Part shown: in pieces, positions 58,596-64,000 of the stretch
Position numbering within the stretch: position 1 is the stretch's first letter
Layout: each line of letters starts with the position of its first letter
Origin: an uncultured Oscillospiraceae bacterium
Lineage (GTDB): Bacteria > Bacillota > Clostridia > Oscillospirales > Oscillospiraceae
Length of the DNA: 64,000 nt
Direction of reading: 5' to 3'
NCBI GenBank assembly: GCA_910588625.1
Contig: CAJUQN010000001.1
Span: 124,001-188,000 of the forward strand
Position numbers and translations under genes: made by a program
The notes under the pieces: generated by a model
What the model saw: the letters and a program-made list of their open reading frames with translations, nothing else
Told to the model about the DNA's origin: nothing
Database searches by the model: none

Positions 58596-60008
58596 TTACT
58601 TTTTGGAAAGAGTCTCGTCAATGGCCTTGGCGGCGGTCTTGCCCGCGCCCATGGCCAGAATCACCGTGGCCGCGCCGGTGACCGCGTCGCCGCCGGCATA
58701 CACGTTCTCCCGGCTGGTGAGCCCGTTCTCGTCGGCGATGATGCCGCCCCACTTCTCCGTCTCAAGCCCCTCGGTGGTGGACTTGATCAGCGGGTTGGGA
58801 CTGGTGCCCAGAGCCATGATGACACAGTCCAACTCGATGTCGAACTGGCTGTTCTCCTTGACGATGGGGCGGCGGCGTCCGGAGGCGTCCGGCTCGCCCA
58901 GCTCCATCTCCACGCAGCGGATGCCGGACACAGAGCCGTTTTTCGGGTCCCGGGGATCATCGGGGTTGTGGTAGCCCAGGATCTCGGTGGGGTTGGTGAG
59001 GGTCTTGAAGATGATGCCCTCCTCCTTGGCGTGCTCCACCTCCTCGGCGCGGGCGGGCAGCTCGGCCTCGGAACGGCGGTAGACGATGTACACCTCGGCC
59101 CCCAGCCGCTTGGCGCACCGGGCCGCGTCCATGGCCACGTTGCCGCCGCCCACCACGGCCACCTTGGTAGAATGCTGGATGGGGGTGTCCCCGCCCTCCT
59201 TGTAGGCCTTCATCAGGTTGATGCGGGTCAGGAACTCATTGGCGGAGTAAACGCCCTTCAAATTCTCGCCGGGGATATTCATAAACTTGGGCAGACCCGC
59301 GCCGGAGCCGATGAACACCGCCTCAAAGCCGAACTCCTCCTTCAGCTCGTCGATGGTGATAGCCCGGCCGATGACCATGTTGGTCTCCACCTTTACGCCC
59401 AGCTCCTTGAGGGTGTCCACTTCCTTCTGTACGATGGACTTGGGCAGACGGAACTCGGGGATGCCGTACACCAGCACGCCGCCCGCCAGGTGGAGGGCCT
59501 CGAACACGGTGACCTCATAGCCCTTTTTCGCCAGGTCGCCCGCGCAGGTCAGGCCCGCCGGGCCGGAGCCGATAACGGCGACCTTATGGCCGTTGGGGGC
59601 AGGGGGGACGGCCTTCTCAGTGGCGTTGGCGTTGTGCCAGTCGGCCACGAAGCGCTCCAAACGGCCGATGCCCACGGGCTCGGCTTTGATGCCACGCACG
59701 CACTTGGCCTCGCACTGGCTCTCCTGGGGGCACACGCGCCCACACACGGCGGGCAGGGCGGAGTCCTTGGAGATAATCTGATAGGCCCCCTCAAAATCGC
59801 CCTCAGCGACTTTCGCGATGAACTCAGGGATGTTGATCTGCACCGGGCACCCGGACACGCAGGGGCGGTGCTTGCAGTTCAGGCACCGCTGGGCCTCGTC
59901 GATGGCCTGCTCCTTGGTGTAGCCCAAGGCCACCTCGTTGAAGTTACACGCCCGGACCTGGGGGTCCTGGTGGGGCATGGGATTCTTGTCTGGTCTCATG
60001 TTGGCCAT
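58596..60008 (-). CDS. nfnB: NfnB-type subunit, NADPH-dependent ferredoxin:NAD+ oxidoreductase (GltD-like)
   Basis: The 470-residue flavoprotein has two N-terminal [4Fe-4S] motifs (CLNCKHRPCVSGCPVQINIPEFI and CGRVCPQESQCEAKC), an FAD fold VAVIGSGPAGLTCAGDLAKKGYEVTVFE, and an NADPH fold VAVVGGGNVAMDAARCAKRLGAEVYIVYRR, ending with NVYAGGDAVTGAATVILAMGAGKTAAKAI. It resembles glutamate synthase small subunits, but the adjoining NfnA gene and the lack of a large subunit argue for the electron-bifurcating transhydrogenase of clostridia, which couples ferredoxin and NADH oxidation to NADPH formation. The gap to nfnA is one nucleotide. Confidence 0.9.
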   Translation of the reverse strand: MANMRPDKNPMPHQDPQVRACNFNEVALGYTKEQAIDEAQRCLNCKHRPCVSGCPVQINIPEFIAKVAEGDFEGAYQIISKDSALPAVCGRVCPQESQCEAKCVRGIKAEPVGIGRLERFVADWHNANATEKAVPPAPNGHKVAVIGSGPAGLTCAGDLAKKGYEVTVFEALHLAGGVLVYGIPEFRLPKSIVQKEVDTLKELGVKVETNMVIGRAITIDELKEEFGFEAVFIGSGAGLPKFMNIPGENLKGVYSANEFLTRINLMKAYKEGGDTPIQHSTKVAVVGGGNVAMDAARCAKRLGAEVYIVYRRSEAELPARAEEVEHAKEEGIIFKTLTNPTEILGYHNPDDPRDPKNGSVSGIRCVEMELGEPDASGRRRPIVKENSQFDIELDCVIMALGTSPNPLIKSTTEGLETEKWGGIIADENGLTSRENVYAGGDAVTGAATVILAMGAGKTAAKAIDETLSKK

Positions 60009-60009
60009 C

Positions 60010-60852
60010 TTACTTTACCTCCTGCTTGAACAGGTTGCAGGCCGCCTCATGGGCGTGCCGCTCGAAATCCTTGTACATGGCGCCGCGGGCCATGGCCTCG
60101 TCGAAGTCCACCTTGTGGCCGTCAAACTCGGGGCCGTCCACACAGGCGAACTTGGTCTCACCGCCCACGGACAGGCGGCAGCCGCCGCACATCCCGGTGC
60201 CGTCGATCATAATGGGGTTCATGCTGACCACGGTGGGGATATCGTACCGCTTCGTCAGCTCGCACACGAACTTCATCATGATGACCGGGCCGATGGTAAT
60301 GACGCGGTCGTACTTCGCGCCGCCCTCGATCTGCTCCTTGAGCAGGTCGGTAACCAGCGCCTTCTTGCCGTAGGAGCCGTCGTCGGTGCCGATGATGAGG
60401 TTGGTGGAGGCGGCCTTAAACTCCTCCTCCAGGATCACCAAATCCTTGCTGCGGAAACCCACGATCAGGTCCACATGGCAGCCCACGTCGTGGAGCTTCT
60501 TGGCCACAGGGTAGGCGATGGCGGTGCCCACGCCGCCGCCCACCACGGCCACCCGCTTGAGGCCCTCGGTCTCGGTGGCGCGGCCCAGGGGGCCCACAAA
60601 GTCCTGGAGGAACTCGCCCTGTTCCTTATGGTTGAGCTTCTCGGTGGTGGCGCCCACCACCTGATAGATGATGGTGACGGTGCCTTTCTCCCGGTCAAAG
60701 TCGGCGATGGTCAGGGGGATGCGCTCGCCTTCCTCGTCCACGCGGAGGATAATAAACTGGCCGGGCTCGGCTTTGCGGGCCACGGCGGGGGCCTCGATCT
60801 CCATCAGGGACACGGTGGGATTGAGCACCCGTTTTGTGACGATCCGATACAT
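60010..60852 (-). CDS. nfnA: NfnA-type subunit, FAD/NAD- and [2Fe-2S]-binding oxidoreductase
   Basis: The 280-residue protein belongs to the ferredoxin-NADP reductase family with an iron-sulphur tail: FAD-binding KAEPGQFIILRVDEEGERIPLTIADFD, NAD-binding RVAVVGGGVGTAIAYPVAKKLHDVG, and the cluster motif DGTGMCGGCRLSVGGETKFACVDGPEFDGHKVDF. It is like dihydroorotate dehydrogenase electron-transfer (PyrK) proteins; the partner here is NfnB. ATG 60852 follows AAAGAGGAG. The promoter and a Rex-like operator lie at 60939-60975, in keeping with redox control of NADPH supply. Confidence 0.9.
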   Translation of the reverse strand: MYRIVTKRVLNPTVSLMEIEAPAVARKAEPGQFIILRVDEEGERIPLTIADFDREKGTVTIIYQVVGATTEKLNHKEQGEFLQDFVGPLGRATETEGLKRVAVVGGGVGTAIAYPVAKKLHDVGCHVDLIVGFRSKDLVILEEEFKAASTNLIIGTDDGSYGKKALVTDLLKEQIEGGAKYDRVITIGPVIMMKFVCELTKRYDIPTVVSMNPIMIDGTGMCGGCRLSVGGETKFACVDGPEFDGHKVDFDEAMARGAMYKDFERHAHEAACNLFKQEVK

Positions 60853-60938
60853 AGCTTCTCCTCTTTCCTATGGTTTCGAGTCATATCAAGCATCAGCGCC
60901 CCCGCCTGCGGGAGCAGGGCCAGTACGCCCTGGGCTGA

Positions 60939-60975
60939 TTGTGAACATTATAACACTCAATACGCCGCCCGTCAA
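60939..60975 (-). promoter_or_regulatory. nfnAB promoter with Rex-like operator
   Basis: On the minus strand TTGACG (60975-60970), 17 nt, TATAAT (60952-60947). The -10 lies inside TTGTGAACATTATAACAC (60939-60956), which fits the Rex consensus TTGTTAA-N4-TTAACAA in 11 of 14 positions. Rex senses the NADH/NAD+ ratio, which suits an NAD(P)H-converting enzyme. Confidence 0.6.
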
Positions 60976-61014
60976 TTTGATTCCGCTGGAAGCCGCCCTA
61001 TAAATCGCCTGATT

Positions 61015-61045
61015 CAAAAAAGAGGACTGACTCTGTCAGTCCTCT
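61015..61045 (-). terminator. terminator of the small membrane protein gene
   Basis: AGAGGACTGAC / GTCAGTCCTCT, an 11-bp perfect stem with a 3-nt loop, followed on the minus strand by TTTTTT. Confidence 0.9.
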
Positions 61046-61059
61046 TCCTTCACAGCAAG

Positions 61060-61419
61060 TCAAAACGTCAGCACCCGCACGATGATGACCAGGGCCACCG
61101 CCACCACGCACAAGGTGGACACCAGCTCGGCGGTAAGCATAGCCCGGCGGCTCCTGCGGGGTCGGGGAGAAGGGGGCTCCTCCTCCGGCCAGTCCGGCCC
61201 GATCTCGTCCCAGTCCAGTTCGCCCCGGACCTCGTCCTCCTCCAGGGCATCCGTCCGCCAGGCGTTCAGGTCGATGACCTTATCCCCACTATGGGTGTGG
61301 GCCTCTCCCGCCGGCCGGCGCACCAGCGCGGCCCGGCGTTCTCCACCCAGACCGCTGTCGCCTCCAGCCGCCATCGCGCCGTCCTCCCAGGCGGTAAAGG
61401 TATAATAAGCAGTTTTCAT
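61060..61419 (-). CDS. small C-tail-anchored protein, unknown
   Basis: I do not recognise this 119-residue protein. It starts MKTAYYTFTAWEDGAMAAG, is hydrophilic and acidic in the middle (EEDEVRGELDWDEIGPDWPEEEPPSP near residues 60-85), then has a basic Arg-rich stretch and one membrane helix at the very C-terminus (MLTAELVSTLCVVAVALVII). The soluble part would be cytoplasmic. ATG 61419 follows GAGGAGG by 9 nt. It has a consensus promoter and its own terminator, so it is a real monocistronic gene. Confidence 0.7.
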   Translation of the reverse strand: MKTAYYTFTAWEDGAMAAGGDSGLGGERRAALVRRPAGEAHTHSGDKVIDLNAWRTDALEEDEVRGELDWDEIGPDWPEEEPPSPRPRRSRRAMLTAELVSTLCVVAVALVIIVRVLTF

Positions 61420-61535
61420 GGCTCTGAGCCTCCTCATCTGTTATGGCGCTATGGCGACCATCTGGCAAGTCCGATAAAACGGACTTTTCTATCCCTGATC
61501 GAAACAGTTTTTCGGTCGTTTGTTTCAACTCTCAC

Positions 61536-61587
61536 ATAATAATATATTTGTTCGATTTTGTCAAGCAAATTTCACAAATTTGTTCGA
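61536..61587 (-). promoter_or_regulatory. promoter with direct repeats before the small membrane protein
   Basis: On the minus strand TTGACA (61564-61559), 17 nt, TATTAT (61541-61536). ATTTGTTCGA occurs at 61546-61555 (in the spacer) and at 61578-61587 (upstream), 32 bp apart in the same orientation, as regulator half-sites might be. The 5' leader (61420-61530) also contains AAGTCCG-N6-CGGACTT. Confidence 0.6.
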
Positions 61588-61600
61588 CCGCACATCAAGA

Positions 61601-61630
61601 TTTCACCCCTGGCCCAGGCCAGGGGTGAAA
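61601..61630 (-). terminator. hairpin after the M23 peptidase gene
   Basis: TTTCACCCCTGGCC / GGCCAGGGGTGAAA, a 14-bp stem just past the M23 stop codon; no long U-run follows on the minus strand, so efficiency is uncertain. Confidence 0.6.
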
Positions 61631-61643
61631 CAAATGACTTGGT

Positions 61644-63482
61644 TTAGGGCAGGTAATTCCTCGGGTTAACGCTGGTGTTATTGATGCGCACCTCAAAGTG
61701 ACAGTGGGGTCCGCTGACGTTTCCGGTCGCGCCGGACCGAGCGATGATCTGGCCCTGATACACCTTCTGCCCCACACTGACCAGCAGGGAGGAGTTGTGG
61801 GCGTAATAGGTGACATAGCCGTTGTCGTGGCGGATGGCCACCAGGTTGCCATAGCTCCCGCTCCAGCCCGCCTTGATGACGGTGCCGCCGTCCGCCGCCT
61901 TGATACTGGTGCCGGTGCGGCAGGCGATGTCCAGGCCCAGATGGAAGTCGTAGCGCCCCCACAGGTTGCGTCCGCCGAAGTTGGAGGTGATGGTGCCCCG
62001 CACCGGCCAGATAAAGTAGCCGTTGGAGGCGGTGACGGGCCGCGGGGTGGTGCCGGTGTAGGCATAAGTGGTGGTGGGCTCCTTCAGGGTCTCGGTGGTC
62101 AGGATTTCACGGTCCACCTCCACGCCGTTGACGTAGGTCACCCGGGCGTTGACCCTCTGGAGGCCGTCCTCGCCCTGCTCTTTCACCTTGGTGTCGCCCA
62201 CGTAAAGATCGGCGGTCTCGATATACTCCACCGGGCTGGGTACCGTCTCCTCGTAGGTCTCGTCGGTGAAGTTCTGCACGGACAGGAAAGGCACGGCCTC
62301 TTGAATGATTAGCTCCTGGTCCACCCAGATCTTATCCACTATGACGTCCGGGTTCAGCACGGACAGCTCGATGGGCCACATATCCAGGGAGTAGGCGATG
62401 GCGTTGAAGGTGTCTCCCTTCTTGACCACATAGGTGGACTGCTCCACCCGGAACTCGGACAGGGTAGCGCGGATCTTCTCCACGTCGTACTGGGTGTTGG
62501 AGGGCACCTCCACGGGGTAGACCTCCACGTCCTCCACGAAATCATAGTTGATGGTATCCTCGGTCAGATAGGGCCGGGCGGCCTCCATCAGCAGGTCCTG
62601 GAGCTCCTGCTCCGTGGCGGCATAGCCCAGCTCGTTGCCGTCCACCCGAAGGCCATAGGCCTGGGTCAGCGCGCCCACATCCTCAAACAGGGTGTCCTCT
62701 AGAGCGGCGGCATCGCTGAGTTCATCGGGGGTGACGAATACCGCGACGGTGGACAGCTTTTCCGTGTCAAAGCTGAACTCCTCGCCCAGAATGTCGGAGG
62801 CGCGGGACTCCACGTTCCTGACAATGGCCTCCACATCGTCCTCACTGGACACCACACCGATCTCCTGGCCGTCCACATTCACGGCATAGGCCCTGGTGTA
62901 GGTGCTGTTGAAGAACACCGCTCCCACCACTACCACCAGCAAGGTGACATACAGCAGGGGAGAGACGGGGTGGCGGGCGATCACATCCCGGAACTTATTC
63001 AGCACGCCGCTCACCTGATCGCGGCCATTCGCGGTGAGGCCGCGGATGCGCTCCAGCGCCTCGCTGCCCGCGGCATTCTCCTTTGCCGGCTCCTTCTGGA
63101 GGCGCTTGCCTGCGGTTCTGGGCTTATCCTCCTCGATCTTGACCTCGTTCTTCTCGGCCTTGACTTCGTTTTGTGCGGCTTTGGCTTCGCTTCGTGCCGC
63201 TATGGCCTCGTCCAGCATCGCCTTGGCCTCGCTCACTGCGGTCTTTGCGCCCTCAAGGGCCGTCTTGGCCTTCTCCTTCCAGGCGTTGACGCTGTGCTTC
63301 TCCTTCCGGAGTTGGGCAGCACGCTCCTTGGCGGCCTGCCGCTCCGCTTTCTTCTCGGCGGCCTCGGTCTCCTCAATATATTCTCTCCAGGAGCGGGGTT
63401 TATCCGCGCTCCCGCTCTCCCCGGAAACCTTCTGCGGCTCCAGGTTCTTCATATTTTTGCTGTCGTTTTCGGTCTGCTTCAC
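61644..63482 (-). CDS. M23 peptidase with LysM and G5 domains (cell-wall hydrolase)
   Basis: The 612-residue protein has a charged, Lys/Ala/Glu-rich cytoplasmic coiled coil (to about residue 160), one membrane helix (about 174-193), a beta-rich region, a LysM domain (STYVVKKGDTFNAIAYSLDMWPIELSVLNPDV), a G5 domain (about 425-505) and an M23 endopeptidase domain with FHLGLDIA (metal His/Asp) and GPHCHFEV (HxH). It would cleave peptidoglycan cross-bridges in growth or sporulation. GTG 63482 was chosen because AGGAGGG lies 8 nt upstream; the in-frame TTG at 63515 precedes that site. A WalR-type box lies upstream. Confidence 0.9.
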   Translation of the reverse strand: MKQTENDSKNMKNLEPQKVSGESGSADKPRSWREYIEETEAAEKKAERQAAKERAAQLRKEKHSVNAWKEKAKTALEGAKTAVSEAKAMLDEAIAARSEAKAAQNEVKAEKNEVKIEEDKPRTAGKRLQKEPAKENAAGSEALERIRGLTANGRDQVSGVLNKFRDVIARHPVSPLLYVTLLVVVVGAVFFNSTYTRAYAVNVDGQEIGVVSSEDDVEAIVRNVESRASDILGEEFSFDTEKLSTVAVFVTPDELSDAAALEDTLFEDVGALTQAYGLRVDGNELGYAATEQELQDLLMEAARPYLTEDTINYDFVEDVEVYPVEVPSNTQYDVEKIRATLSEFRVEQSTYVVKKGDTFNAIAYSLDMWPIELSVLNPDVIVDKIWVDQELIIQEAVPFLSVQNFTDETYEETVPSPVEYIETADLYVGDTKVKEQGEDGLQRVNARVTYVNGVEVDREILTTETLKEPTTTYAYTGTTPRPVTASNGYFIWPVRGTITSNFGGRNLWGRYDFHLGLDIACRTGTSIKAADGGTVIKAGWSGSYGNLVAIRHDNGYVTYYAHNSSLLVSVGQKVYQGQIIARSGATGNVSGPHCHFEVRINNTSVNPRNYLP

Positions 63483-63522
63483 GAAATGTCCCTCCTGCTG
63501 TTCCGGCTTTTCCAAGCAAACA

Positions 63523-63608
63523 CTTTTAGCCCGTCCGTAACAAAAAATTCAAAAATAGTTACAAAACAGTTACAGTCTTATCCTACACCATTTTGTCCCA
63601 CTCGTCAA
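63523..63608 (-). promoter_or_regulatory. promoter region and WalR-type box of the M23 gene
   Basis: On the minus strand TGTAAC-N5-TGTAAC (63574-63558) matches the WalR consensus TGTWAH-N5-TGTWAH exactly. Two promoters are possible: TTGACG (63608-63603), 17 nt, TAGGAT (63585-63580), whose start would fall inside the box; or TTGAAT (63552-63547), 18 nt, TAAAAG (63528-63523), which would place the box just upstream of the -35 as in activated WalR targets. The rest of the 63609-63760 gap holds nothing I can name. Confidence 0.55.
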
Positions 63609-63761
63609 CCCCTGAATTTTATAAGCGGGTTCGTTCAACCCTTTGAGCCCCGCATATCTTGTTGCTTTCTGGCGGAATTTTGGGAGTGCCGGCACATTTT
63701 GTAGCGGTCTTGACGAAACCGCCAAAAATCGGCCCGCTTTTTCGTGCTTTTGCCCAGCCTC

Positions 63762-63790
63762 TTGACATTGCCTTTGGGTTGGAATACAAT
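63762..63790 (+). promoter_or_regulatory. promoter of the TPP-riboswitch transcript
   Basis: TTGACA (63762-63767), 17 nt, TACAAT (63785-63790): consensus-like. Confidence 0.8.
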
Positions 63791-63816
63791 AGGCACAACC
63801 GCAAGTGAATGGAATA

Positions 63817-63915
63817 TCACAGGGGCGCTGGGAGTCATTCCCGGCTGTGATGTGAGGCAAAGCGCAGCCTCCGGTCCCTCGAACCTGATCCGGGTAATGC
63901 CGGCGTAGGAAGTGT
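63817..63915 (+). ncRNA. TPP riboswitch (THI element)
   Basis: The aptamer core is clear: ACAGGGGCGC, then a P3 region with CTGTGATGTGAGGC, and the conserved segment CCCTCGAACCTGATCCGGGTAATGCCGGCGTAGGAAG. It binds thiamine pyrophosphate and shuts down thiamine synthesis or uptake genes. The expression platform to 64000 has two hairpins, 63919-63938 (CGACAA / TTGTCG, followed by TTTCTCTC) and 63950-63978 (TACCGCATTGCA / TGCATTGCGGTA, one mismatch), before an AGGAGG ribosome site at 63990-63995. The regulated gene is outside the window. Confidence 0.95.
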
Positions 63916-63918
63916 ATT

Positions 63919-64000
63919 CGACAAGAGGGCCGTTGTCGTTTCTCTCGCTTACCGCATTGCACCGTTTGCATTGCGGTATACTTAGTTTCAGGAGGAAACG
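63919..64000 (+). promoter_or_regulatory. expression platform of the TPP riboswitch
   Basis: Hairpin 63919-63938 is followed by a pyrimidine tract and may be a weak terminator. Hairpin 63950-63978 stands directly before the CAGGAGG ribosome site (63989-63995). Whether control is transcriptional or translational cannot be decided without the downstream gene. Confidence 0.5.

Noticed and set aside
58596..60008. Glutamate synthase small subunit (gltD)
   Set aside because: No large subunit is adjacent and the gene is fused in an operon (1-nt gap) with an NfnA-type subunit, so NfnB is preferred.
61546..61587. LexA (SOS) box
   Set aside because: CGAAC half-sites are present but the facing GTTCG arm is missing at the required spacing, and the gene is not a known SOS member.

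Overview
The window is a GC-rich, gene-dense chromosomal segment of an anaerobic, endospore-forming Firmicute. The best guess is an Oscillospiraceae-type gut clostridium (Flavonifractor, Lawsonibacter or Intestinimonas-like). The evidence is a Gpr spore protease next to rpsT, Pta, L-lactate dehydrogenase, an NfnAB-type electron-bifurcating transhydrogenase, RNase Y, strong AGGAGG-type ribosome binding sites with many TTG/GTG starts, and sigma-A promoters with exact 17-bp spacers in the few AT-rich gaps. The assignment rests on gene content, not on a database search. I see no tRNA, rRNA, CRISPR array, transposase, prophage or plasmid module.

Layout. 1-6.4 kb: truncated XRE regulator, pta, arginase, rpsT, gpr, a YihY/BrkB membrane protein, an unknown protein and a DUF1836 protein. 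6.4-12.5 kb: DegV, a YtrA-type GntR regulator with its ABC transporter, an SLH-anchored L,D-transpeptidase, an XRE membrane regulator and a short-chain dehydrogenase. 12.6-16.1 kb: a PepSY protein and an ECF sigma factor with its membrane partner. 16.1-22.3 kb (minus strand): a glycoside locus with two GH3 enzymes, one circularly permuted and membrane-anchored, and a GtrA-like membrane protein. 22.5-32 kb: MATE exporter, zinc-ribbon protein, dCMP deaminase, ApbE, RNase Y, DUF2156 protein and a complete polar amino-acid ABC transporter. 32.1-37.5 kb: a uracil permease behind a leader-peptide attenuator, an M20 dipeptidase, a YheO-type regulator, a YerC-like protein and an unknown protein. 37.5-46.6 kb (minus strand): purL, an extracellular solute-binding lipoprotein, pgeF and secA. 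46.8-55.4 kb (plus strand): phosphoesterase, polysaccharide deacetylase, rpsO, small membrane protein, pnp, GNAT, and a BlaI/M56 pair with an unusual Cys/His-repeat sensor tail. 55.4-63.5 kb (minus strand): ldh, GNAT, rluD, lspA, nfnB, nfnA, a small membrane protein and an M23 peptidase. The right edge holds a TPP riboswitch whose gene lies outside the window.

Most genes are housekeeping: central fermentation, redox balance, RNA decay, secretion and lipoprotein maturation, wall remodelling, and purine/pyrimidine supply. The features most worth a second look are regulatory or structural. They are (i) a pyrBI-like attenuator (21-codon leader peptide ending in a U-rich tract directly against a terminator) before uraA; (ii) the M56 protein with four C-x4-C-x5-H-x-H repeats and a His-rich tail next to a BlaI repressor with paired operators; (iii) two diverged copies of a structured non-coding repeat of about 0.2-0.27 kb; (iv) the permuted GH3 ectoenzyme; and (v) candidate WalR and Rex boxes before the M23 and nfnAB genes.
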